DNA from: Protula sp. h YS-2021
Lineage: Eukaryota > Annelida > Polychaeta > Sabellida > Serpulidae
DNA: 64,000 nt
Reading direction: 5' to 3'
Assembly (NCBI GenBank): GCA_949752745.1
Contig: OX457032.1
Span: 9,737,543-9,801,542 of the forward strand
Shown here: piece after piece, positions 13,217 through 24,848 of the stretch
How positions within the stretch are numbered: the stretch's first letter is position 1
Layout of the letters: each line of letters starts with the position of its first letter
Notes under the pieces: model-generated
The model's input: the letters and a program-made list of their open reading frames with translations, nothing else
What the model was told of the DNA's origin: nothing
Databases searched by the model: none
Translations under genes and position numbers: made by a program

Positions 13217-13869
13217 TTTATTAAATAGTCGAATACTGAGAACTGTTTTTACTTCATCATCGTCGGACGAAAAGCCCAAGATGCATAATAATTATTTAGA
13301 TTTCTTTTCTTTCCACAGTTGACTCTAACATTTAGTTACAAATATTGTCGAAAATCATAAAAAAGCAACAAAAAATGCAGCTTTGTATTTCAATACATGA
13401 CTGACATTTCATGTTGATGGATAATTGTGTACATATACAGAGACATACCGCTGTAAGTACTGTCGGCGTGCACCGTATACTTGGCAAGAAGTACTTTGCT
13501 GACAAGTTGCTTAAACAGTTCAGCTGTTGGAACTATCATTATTAGAAGCTGTACAATGAGACTGTGTAAGGTCACCAAATCAGAGGAAAGTGTGAAAGGT
13601 TCATTCCGTGGATGAATAGAAACAACAGTAGATGTCGCTCATGCAAAATGTCATTTACTCTCGACAATCTAAAGCCGACAATTGTACATAGATCTAATGC
13701 TGATGCTGATGCCGATGATGCCCAGTGTGACGTCATGATGTATTTGATGTATTCTACACTTTTCTGCTAATGAATGTAGTGCAGTGCTACAGTCTACTCC
13801 TAATGACGCGCATTGGTGTGCGGGACTAATTTTTTTGGTCAGTAGTGATGTAAATGATGGCGCAGAGTA
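13217..13869 (-). other. Pax6: Probable Pax6 3' UTR with candidate poly(A) signal
   Basis: This is noncoding DNA directly after the Pax6 stop codon. The first clear minus-strand AATAAA I noted lies at 13,217-13,222, about 650 bases after the stop; another is at 13,037-13,042. The short open frames here have no recognisable content. The extent is a guess based on the hexamer only. Confidence 0.3.
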
Positions 13870-13994
13870 CTACATTCTTGGCCAATATTGTGACGAGGAC
13901 ATAGAGCCTATAGCACTCATGTTGGCGCTAGGGTCTTGTAGGCCCGCACCACCGGGAACTTGCACAGGAACGGACACACCTGGTGAGATTAGAC
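13870..13994 (-). CDS. Pax6: Pax6 coding exon 9 (C-terminus and stop)
   Basis: 125 coding nt from acceptor ctcattgcag to the TAG at 13,870-13,872. It reads GLISPGVSVPVQVPGGAGLQ, then DPSANMSAIGSMSSSQYWPR and M, stop. Both GLISPGVSVPVQVPG and the terminal SQYWPR are signature Pax6 C-terminal sequences (human ends SQYWPRLQ). Between them this protein has about 20 extra or changed residues (GAGLQDPSANMSAIGSMSS) where human has only SEPDM. The 3' UTR continues to lower coordinates. Confidence 0.96.
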
Positions 13995-15996
<2,002 letters not shown>

Positions 15997-16125
15997 CTGT
16001 TGAGCCCACAGTGTTACTCGTATGACTACTGTGGCTACTGTACTGTGCGCCAGGCATGGAGGGGTTAGCGGAGCCTCCCCGCGAGTAGCTGCTAAGAGAG
16101 AGAGGCTCATACCCCCGCGTTGACC
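15997..16125 (-). CDS. Pax6: Pax6 coding exon 8 (Ser/Tyr-rich activation region)
   Basis: 129 nt; acceptor atacttgtag, donor ACAG|GTGAGA. It codes for residues 391-433: STRGYEPLSLSSYSRGGSAN then PSMPGAQYSSHSSHTSNTVG and ST. The composition is rich in Ser, Gly and Tyr, as expected of the Pax6 transactivation domain; GYEPL corresponds loosely to the SYDTYTP region of vertebrates. The next splice (TG|LISPG) lies where vertebrate Pax6 also starts its GLISPGVSVPVQVPG block. Confidence 0.94.
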
Positions 16126-16557
16126 CTACAAGTATGCAATACATTCTTGTATTAGCGCTTCTATCGCTATGTATTTGAGTGTCCATAAAATGGTACAATG
16201 GTGAAGAATATTCCATAGTTATATATTGAAACTGTTGCCGTAAACATTTCAATGTATCACGACCATGACCTGGAGTTGTTTCTTTCTGTTAAAACATGTA
16301 AAGATTCAGGTTTACGTTACCATATTCTTTACATTGCTTCACTGATTTTACGCCGAAAGAATATATTAAAGTATTGCATATACTGGAAATGCATAAAATA
16401 TCATAAAATGCATAAATACATAAAATAAAAATAAAACAGAAAAAGTAGATTGCAAAAATTTTAAGGGAATGTGTTTCATTTTATTTTATTTTTTCGTCCA
16501 TGAGCAATGTTCCGATTTAAATGCACGAAACAAGACAGGCGCTGCTGATTGGCGTAC

Positions 16558-16661
16558 CTGGGAGCATACAGGAGTATGAAGAAGTATTGGATGACTGAAG
16601 ACAGGCAGGATTTGGTGGTATACTGTTAGACAGCGAGTACTGGCCCACGGGTGAAATGCCA
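16558..16661 (-). CDS. Pax6: Pax6 coding exon 7 (activation region, SSYSCMLP motif)
   Basis: 104 nt; acceptor gtgattacag, donor CCAG|GTACGC. It completes Ser356, then reads GISPVGQYSLSNSIPPNPAC followed by LQSSNTSSYSCMLP. The SSYSCMLP block is strongly conserved in Pax6 activation domains, including human, which fixes the frame although the exon is short. Phase (2 in, 1 out) joins exons 6 and 8 exactly. Confidence 0.95.
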
Positions 16662-17078
16662 CTGTAATCACCAGTATAAACAAGTTGTTATCACATAGTA
16701 TCACACAACAGAAAATAATGCTAAATCTCCTTATATCTGCTTACATACTTATTACATTTTAGTTCATGTATTATCTCCATTTATTTAACGTTTATCTTTA
16801 TTTTTATCATGGAAGTTAGAACAATATCTGTGGAAAATATAGCACTGATACGCTGTATGGATGTTTAGTTATAAGCTTCGGTTATAATTCATTTGTATAA
16901 TGTGGTTGCTTGCACTGTATTTGTTCGGTGGCCACAAATCTTTTTTCAGAAAACACCCATCTGTATGCGCTGGCAAATCATTGGATTGTTTTTCGCTATG
17001 AAAAGTTAAGAAAATCAGAACGGAACCATATACATCGTAAACAAAGGTTTAAATAGGCTACGGTATAATAACGCTCAC

Positions 17079-17322
17079 CTATACGGTTCATTCATAGGCT
17101 GGTGTATTGAAGAATACATGCTGTTTGGAAAACCGCTATTAATTGCAGACAGTCTATTGACTCCCGTTTCTACGTCACGACGCTGATTACGCAGTTTTTC
17201 TTCCCGCCTCCATTTTGCACGCCGATTTGAAAACCAGACTTGAATGCGTGCTTCGGGTAAATCAAGTTTTTGTGCCAAGCGCTCCCTTGCAAATACGTCT
17301 GGGTAATGCGTCTTTTCAAATT
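17079..17322 (-). CDS. Pax6: Pax6 coding exon 6 (homeodomain helices 2-3 and start of activation region)
   Basis: 244 nt; acceptor ttttatgtag, donor TATAG|GTGAGC. It reads [20 protein letters not shown], then [20 protein letters not shown] and EEKLRNQRR. Helix 3 has Ser at homeodomain position 50, typical of Pax-class paired homeodomains and allowing cooperative dimer binding at palindromic TAAT sites. Vertebrate Pax6 has an intron between RIQ and VWF; here that junction is inside one exon, so the intron is absent. After the homeodomain the frame continues into a Ser/Asn/Met-rich region ([14 protein letters not shown]), the start of the activation domain. Confidence 0.97.
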
Positions 17323-17710
17323 CTACATAAAAGAGAAAGTGATATCCCTTTTTTAATTGTCATATAAGTATTTGACAATTATTTACAACGCTTTGATTTG
17401 TCACACGAATGACGCAGATACTTGTTGTGACTTATGTTTGAATATGCATGACGTGTCTCTAGCCTGAAAGCACCTGCAAACTATCTGTAGCTCTCCATAA
17501 TATCTACCCAAATTAGTAGAAACACAGCTGATTTTTACCCGTGTGATTATTACTATAACTGGTCATTGACAAAGTAATTTATTATTCAAAGGGTATGATC
17601 ACTAAATACACAAAATATAAAAAGTAACATTCAACGTTTTGAATAAATTTATTTTGGTAGTTATATTGACTAGAATATTTAGTTATTAATGAATAAATAA
17701 TACACACTAC

Positions 17711-17851
17711 CTCGTTCTAAAGACTCTATTTGTTCTTGTGTAAATGACGTTCTGTTTCTTTGCAACTTTCTTTTTAGACGCATGCGCATTTCCTCTGCGT
17801 CGCCATTTTGATTTCCGGTGCTGCTGCTGTCTGAATTGTTACTGTTATCAG
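17711..17851 (-). CDS. Pax6: Pax6 coding exon 5 (linker end and homeodomain helix 1)
   Basis: 141 nt; acceptor ttatttgcag, donor CGAG|GTAGTG (a weaker donor). It codes for residues 228-274: a Ser/Asn-rich acidic linker ([20 protein letters not shown]) followed by [18 protein letters not shown] and EQIESLER, the N-terminal arm and first helix of the homeodomain. The splice position within the homeodomain, after LER/LEK and in phase 1, matches vertebrate Pax6. Only 388 bp of intron separates it from exon 6. Confidence 0.96.
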
Positions 17852-18323
17852 CTGCAAATAACAGGAAGTTATATTCATAACATGTGTGTATAAACATGAT
17901 ATGTACATATAATATTTTTGCAAATAATACGCTGAGCCAGTACTGAGCAGTACTGAGCCAGTACTGAGCCAGTACTGCACATTACTGTTTATGTTCTCAA
18001 GTCTCCCTTCAGTAACATTTCAGTGCAAATGAAAATGTGTTTTATTTTCCTAAAAAGTATGACTAAACGTTTACTGAAAGCAAATAAAACAATTAAACTT
18101 AATGAAATATCAATGTCCCTGATTGTCTTCAAACATGTAGTGTCTTTGCTTTTGGGTGGGAAATTGTTACATTTGGCTTATTTGTTCATTCTTTCGCTGC
18201 AAAAATATTTGAAACCAGAGACCAGTTAAAAGTTAAAACCGTAACAACTGCATCACATGATCGGTAATATTACATACTTTCTTCTTAAAACCCCACCTAT
18301 GACTAATTTAAACTGAAGCCAAG

Positions 18324-18443
<120 letters not shown>

Positions 18444-18984
18444 CCGGTGTGGTGCAGAGTGCCTTGAAGGCTGCAGCCCATTTAAACGAACTTAAAAATG
18501 AGTCTAATCGCATTGCCCTAATGAGTGCCGCCATTTGTGATTCCGAAGTACAGAGGCGTGCAGTTTTACAGTCTGTCTGACAGATATACATACAAGATAA
18601 CAGTAAAAAGCATAACGGAACAAGACAGCTTATTGTTACTTTAAACATAATCCTTCACGTCAAATCTGGCCCTAATGTCACAAGGTAACACCAACTGTCG
18701 ACTTGTATCTTGGGATATGTCGGTGACATGTTAATCGCTGTCGTTTAGTGCTCACCACCAAAACACGCTACTTGTCATTTAAAACCACATCTAACAGAAG
18801 CAATTCAATTTGAAGTCTGCACATTATGATTACAATGTGAAATGTTAAAAAAGACAGTTGTGATACATTTCAGTACCACACAGGCCATTAAAAAAATCAC
18901 ATGATTTCTACAGGAGTCCAGAAAATATCATTCTTGGGTTCGTTCTGTGCAGTTTTGACAATTGCTGTTTCCAGGCTAAAATTC

Positions 18985-19452
18985 TGGAATAGCCAAAGAG
19001 ATATTCTGGAGCACGCAGAAAGATATTCTTGAACAGCAAGAGAGCTTTTCTGGAACAGAAAGAAAGATATTCTGGAACAGGCAGAGAGATATTCTGGAAC
19101 AGCCAGAGAGATATTCTGGAACAACCAGAGGGATATTTTGGAACAGCCAGGGGGATATTCTGGAACAGCCAGAGAGATATTCTTGAACAACCAGAGGAAT
19201 ATTCTGGAACAGCCAGGGGGAAATTCTGGAACAGCCAGAGAGATATTCTGGAACAACCAGAGGGATATTCTGGAACAGCCAGGGGGATATTCTGGAACAG
19301 CCAGAGGAATATGCTGGAACAACCAGAGAGATATTCTGGAACAGCCAGGGAGATATTCTGGAACAGCCAGAGAGATATTCTGGAACAACCAGAGGGATAT
19401 TCTGGAACAACCAGAGGGATATTCTGGAACAGCCAGGGGGATATTCTGAAAC
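18985..19452. repeat. 22-bp minisatellite, about 21 copies
   Basis: Units of ggaacagccagagagatatt plus ct, with variants agggggatatt and aaccagaggg. The 22-bp period is not divisible by three, so each frame cycles through a 66-bp/22-residue pattern and several frames on both strands stay open by accident. Located inside Pax6 intron 4. Confidence 0.95.
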
Positions 19453-21001
19453 AATCGTTCATTATAGATGTTTGAGAATGCAGATCTCAATGTCTCCATT
19501 TGTTCTAAAAACAAAGAGCCTGACACGGAAATAGGAGTAATCCCTCATAATATGAAAGAAGGCCGGAATGTTTTTGTATGGTGCTCTATATATGCGGTAT
19601 CTTGTAATTATTAAGACCACCAAATTCAATTTTAAATATGTAGTCTCAAATTTGAATACGCGTGTGTTATATTATTGCCTCTGAACAGAGGTGCATCCCC
19701 AAGAAGAATTAGAAGTTATCTTTACAGCACATTCAAGAAAAAGGGGTTCTGTGACTCCTCCCCCCCCCCCCCCACCACCTCCCGCGAGTGTGCATAATTG
19801 GCGATATCACCCACTTCAACATAAGCACATGTAAGAGCCCCTACCAGAAAATGCCACGTACAACTGTTTTGCCTTTATTGTAATGGTACCACTCAACAGC
19901 TCCTGATTTCTCGTGTGTTTTCTTTAGCAATGGTGGACTGACATGTTTCAAGTTTTATTAGCGCCGTCGCTGCAACTTGATATTGCGAAAGCCAAGACAC
20001 TTTTTAACAAAACGGCAGGATTCTAATTCTTACACTGTGTCTTTGACAACGGAAACTGCACTGGCAGTTCGAAAACACTAGGAAAAGACGAGAAGAGAGG
20101 GAGGGAGACTGTTAAGATGGGACTCGGGAGTAATTCATTCCCCCACAGGGACGATGCGGTAATTCTTTGAGGGACCGTGTGGTAACTCACAGAGGGAGCA
20201 TGTGCTTATTGACTGTGTGATCGAAAAAGACAGCTAAAGCTCATATTGCACCTAGTGGTCATTGTTTTTCTCACTTCAGTTGCAATCGGATACTTGTTGT
20301 AATCAATGACTGGGGTTTCTCTGGTCCATCAGCACCAGCCGATGTCGCGTAAGTTGCGGGCGCACATACACACGATATTCTCGACACAGAGAAAAACAGT
20401 CCAGGATTGTGGCAGCACACAGTAGAAATCTAACGTTGTGAACTATTGAGCCATTGTTGGTCACCACATCTGAAGAGATATCTATCAGGCATATTATGCT
20501 TGACACATGTTGTATAATTCCTCCACGAACCACAAGTAATTCCTTTCTGGGAAGGTTTGGTGTCTTCACTAACCATCAAACAAATTGTAACATTGTCCAA
20601 AATATGACACCTCTTTCAAAAACGCCATGCTGACACAATACGTTTATTTGCTTCTTCAAGAACTTATTACCAATTCTCGAGTTACAAGATTACAGATATT
20701 TTACCTTTTTTGTGCCAAAGGAATAATAAGTGTACTCATTAACTTTTTAACAAAGTTGTTTTCAGTGTTTCTTCTAAAATGAAGATCTTATTCAATGCAC
20801 TTGTAAGCAATTTGTAAAGGGATTACATTTTAGTGCAGATTTATCAAATGTTTCTGGTTTCCAAAAAAATATTAGTGAAAAGATTTCTCTTTCAAATTTC
20901 CAAACGCGGACGGAACGCATAAGAAGGCTATCAGTTATAAAAAAGCTTCTGTCCTAGAAATGAACTTTGAAATCTGTATTCAAGATTGTTTTTGAACAGA
21001 T

Positions 21002-21015
21002 GTTGCCATAGCAAC
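21002..21015. promoter_or_regulatory. RFX-type X-box, GTTGCCATAGCAAC
   Basis: The 14-mer GTTGCC-AT-AGCAAC is a perfect inverted repeat matching the RFX dimer consensus (GTNRCC, 0-3 bases, RGYAAC). It lies in Pax6 intron 4, about 1 kb downstream of the exon 4 donor in transcription order. RFX factors act in ciliated and neural cells; use of this site is inferred. Confidence 0.55.
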
Positions 21016-21659
21016 AAGTATGACACATCATATCACGGGGGTACATGAAAGACACGGGGCATCAAGGGGAAACGGTATATGTTTTATAGGGATCTGCTTC
21101 AGAACTGGAAGCCCACACGAATGGCAAAATGACTTAAACAGGCACACGACAGCGGAGAAGACAATACAGGGTTAAAAACAGTGCGACACAATTTCATTAA
21201 GGCCGCAAACAGTAGATAAGAGAGAAAACAAATGGCTTTCAAATGAGTATCTGTCATGGCAGACGGGCGATAATATAAGACATTTCTATGGACTTAATCA
21301 GGCGAAGCAAATCGGCTTGATTACAGACTAGAGTCCAATATCTTTTGTAAGCGCTTTGTTTCAAGATAGAAGGGCTACCATGCAACACATTATGGGACTC
21401 AAAATCAGTTTTCTCTCCAAAAGGTTATTTAAAAGCAATTTTTATGCAACAAAATGTGTTTTTCAGACGAAAAAATTTGTATTTTTGCGCTACATGGGGA
21501 AGTCGTTGGAAGACAAGATGCAAGAAATTTAGGCTATTCACAAAGAAAGTTTTAGATAACGCTAATAGGTTAATAAAGTGGACTCCGAACTGCTGAAGTC
21601 CTATGTCTCAACGAAGCTATAATGTGTCTGTGTTATTTTAAATAAGTTTGAATATGTAA

Positions 21660-21745
21660 CTGATGTCAGGGCAATGCTGGTGAGTCCAATGGGAAACTAT
21701 ATATGTCTGGGCACTGATGTCAGGGCAATGCTAGCGAGTCTAACG
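21660..21745. repeat. 57-bp direct duplication
   Basis: ctgatgtcagggcaatgct occurs twice, 57 bp apart, followed by related gagtc...gggaaact / gggacaact segments. A (GT)n-like stretch and G run follow at about 21,766-21,829. Confidence 0.8.
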
Positions 21746-22004
21746 GGACAACTTTTTGCCCATTCAGTGTGTGTGTTTGTGTGTATGCATGTGTGTGTAT
21801 GTATGTGTGTGCATGAGGGGGGGGGGGGCGTGTTATATGCCTATTTGTAATTAATACAGAGTGTCTTCAGATTTCAATTATGCACTGGTTCTTGTGCCTT
21901 GGAAGTAACAGCTGGTGGAACAGCCATGTTTTGGTGTTTTTGTTTACCTCCCAAATAAGCACCCGCAAATTTATTACAGTCGCGCGCCTATCTAAGAAAC
22001 TCAC

Positions 22005-22233
22005 CTTTCTTGTCGTGGTGGGGGCTGACGGTTGGCACAGATGGGGACGGCACTGCAGGTTGTGGGAACTGGTTGTAACCAAGAGGAGGCATGCCTGGCT
22101 GAGCGTACCACGGGTTAGGCCGCGGCCACGCTTGTCCATTTAATAAACTAAATTTGTCCATCATATAAGGGTTAAATTCACTCTTTTGTGTAGTGGAGGC
22201 CAGATTGCGCAGGACCCTGTTAATGGACGACAC
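22005..22233 (-). CDS. Pax6: Pax6 coding exon 4 (end of paired domain and linker)
   Basis: 229 nt; acceptor gtttgcag, donor AAAG|GTGAGT. It starts VSSINRVLRNLA, the C-terminal helix of the paired domain, at the same splice position as other Pax6 genes. It continues into the linker with YMMDKFSLLNGQAWPRPNPW (human equivalent MYDKLRMLNGQTG), then a Pro-rich stretch (PGMPPLGYNQFPQPAVPSPS) ending HHDKK. The linker is longer than the vertebrate one. It ends in phase 1 and joins exon 5 across a 4.15-kb intron. I saw no extra exon in between, but a small frame-preserving one could be missed. Confidence 0.95.
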
Positions 22234-22465
22234 CTGCAAACGCAACAAATGTGATGTACAGAATTCGCTTGAAACTACACAAAGTGTCAACAGGTGAGCG
22301 GTAATGTAGCCGTTTTATTTTACAACAAACATACTGTATATAAAAAACCGATCTATCAGGAGAAATCATTACGTCAATATCAATACGAAAACTGTAAGAT
22401 AAAGATTGGCAGGGTTTCAAAAGCTGAGACAATAAGGAATCAAATTCGCGTTAAGGACTACTCAC

Positions 22466-22812
22466 ACTTGGGATATTTTCCTGATTGCAAGCTCCTTCCG
22501 ACAACAGTCGATCTCGAATTTCCCAAGCAAATATGGAAGGGCATTCTCGTTTGTACTGCGCTATTTTGCCGACAACTTCCGGCGTAGCGACACGTGGCTT
22601 GCTTCCTCCAATCACCTTTGGCCTAATTGAACCGGTCTCATAATATCTAGATAATATTTTGCTGACACATCCATTCGAGACTTGGAGTATCCGGGAGATA
22701 TCACAGGGTCGGGCGCCGCTATGCGCCAGTTCCACGATGCGCTGCCGGGTGTAGTCGGATAGGGGGCGCCCGTTAACATATTGCCCACCAAGCTGGTTCA
22801 CTCCACCGTGAC
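22466..22812 (-). CDS. Pax6: Pax6 coding exon 3 (paired domain, residues 37-151)
   Basis: 347 nt from acceptor gttccag to donor AGT|GTGAGT. It codes for HGGVNQLGG through ENIPS, nearly the whole bipartite paired domain: the PAI subdomain with [20 protein letters not shown] and the RED subdomain with [16 protein letters not shown]. The I-Q-N specificity residues identify Pax6 rather than Pax2/5/8, Pax3/7 or Pox neuro. Both ends match human exon boundaries (GTCAC... start; NIPS|VSSINRV end). From memory human exons 5 and 6 are 131 and 216 nt, summing to exactly 347, so here they form one exon and there is no intron in which a 5a-type exon could sit. The N-terminal hairpin reads [17 protein letters not shown] where the common form is GGVFVNGRPLPDSTRQK, an unusual divergence in the most conserved part of the protein. 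Confidence 0.97.
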
Positions 22813-24426
22813 CTGGAACATCGATTAAAGAACTGAGTCATTAACAACAGGAGAAGACTTCATGTCAGGACGATCTGCAAAAATAACTGAGAAAATGTTC
22901 ACTTTCACTGAGTGTGATCCCAGTCACAATTCCTATGGCTAAGAAAGGTTAAGAAACAGAAATGAAAGCAGAGAAGTGTGGGAGTGAGTGCTTCTGTTAG
23001 CGCGTAGAGCACTCTCCGGATCGACACAAGCCAATTAGAAGTAGCCTAATTTCCCCATTGATATCTAGTAATGCAGCGTAAAAGGGTAACTTCCGGTGAG
23101 TGACATCTTCTTACTTCCCAAACACGAGTTTTATCAGTAAGGTGGCGCATTTACGTGGGTGATGGCATGAGAAGCCGGCGGAAGGTATTCCGCAAAAGTC
23201 TCTGTTTTTCCTGTGACTATTGGAGAAATAGTCAGAAGAAGATGGCGATCAAGTGTTGACACGCGAGCATTATGGGAAAATAATTAGCTCTAAAACGCAG
23301 TGCTAAATGGATAAGGGGTTTGGCGACAAATTAATGACATTTATCTGCTCGTTTGAAGATATTCTGTAATGAAAAGCGCGCTTTGTGTGAGCTGTCTTCC
23401 CGCAAAGACACTTATCACAGTCTCGCTGACTGCCACTGAAGCAGCATCTCAGGACAAGGCGAAAACAACGAGCAACCAATCTGGGAATGATTCCATCACA
23501 GAACTACTTCTAGTTCCAAACCTGCTAGCAACGTCTAGCAATTCTCTATCGCAATGACGTATAAATAAACAAACAAAATGGCTAAGCAGAAGGTTCAATC
23601 TGTCTATCCAAACATTAAGTATAGATGACTCATCATTTTGGATGTTTCTGTCGTATGAATGGCCTATTTTTTCGCTCCCCAAAAATGCCACAGGCATAAT
23701 AGCTTCAGGTATGACATTTTGTGGAAGAGAAGAGTCATTGGATTTCGACTGGAAAAAACGTGTGCCCATTCAATCATTTGCAAGGAGTGAGTTTCCAGAT
23801 TTTAGAGCATGAACATCGTACGACATTAACTGTAACATACGCATATATTAAATATCTAAAATGAATGAAAAATATGTCTATCCCATGCCCAGCTAAAATC
23901 CTACCCAAAAGAGAGACAATAATAATGACAACAGCGCCCCTCCCCCTCCTACAGCTGGAATGGCTCGTTACACTGCACAGGGCTAAGCAGCAATGACAAG
24001 GATTCCGAGTCTTTTGATCGCCAATGTGACTGTTCCTATAACTGTAATATCAGGCAATGGCTACAATTCACGTGAGCCAGTCAGCAATTATATCGCCGAG
24101 GGTAATAAGTGTATTTCTCTTCACTGGCACGCTCTTACATTTTTGCCCCGCCCCCCACCCCACATGAACGCTTCCCTTCCACTCCATACCACATCAGCTT
24201 TCACGTCTTCAGCTCCTGTCGGTTTTTTTACACATCGATCGATCGGTTGAAAATGCCAAGTTTACCTGGAGAACAACCCGCCACATCAGAGGATTATGCA
24301 GTAGTAGAAATGGTGTGTGTCTGAAGGCATTGTTTTATTTGTTTATTATTATTATTATTATTATTTTCTTTGTTAAAGCTTTCTCTTTTGGTGAGTCATT
24401 GAGCTGAGTTATCTCATTCCTCTCTC

Positions 24427-24481
<55 letters not shown>

Positions 24482-24695
24482 CTCCTCCCTCTCCTCCCCT
24501 CTCCCTCCTTCTCTCCCTCCCTGTCTCCCCCCTCTCTCTATCTCTCTCTCTCTCTCTCCGTCTCCTCCGTCTCCTCCCCTCTCCCTCCTTCTCTCCCTCC
24601 CTGTCTCCCCCTCTCTCTCTATCTCTTTCTCTTTCTCTCCCTCCTCCCTCTCCTCCCCTCTCCCTCCCTGTCTCTCCCTCTCTGTCTATCTCTCT

Positions 24696-24726
<31 letters not shown>

Positions 24727-24781
24727 CTCCCTTTCCTCCCCTCTCATTCCTTCTCTCCCTCCCGGGTCTCTCCCTCTCTGT

Positions 24782-24848
<67 letters not shown>

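Noticed and set aside
18897..19526. Frames of up to 209 codons on both strands
   Set aside because: Generated by the 22-bp minisatellite; no start context, domain or codon signal beyond the repeat.
22005..22812. Assignment as Pax2/5/8, Pax3/7, Pox neuro or eyegone
   Set aside because: The paired domain has the Pax6 Ile-Gln-Asn triad and a complete PAI subdomain, there is a full homeodomain, and the SSYSCMLP and SQYWPR motifs are Pax6-specific.
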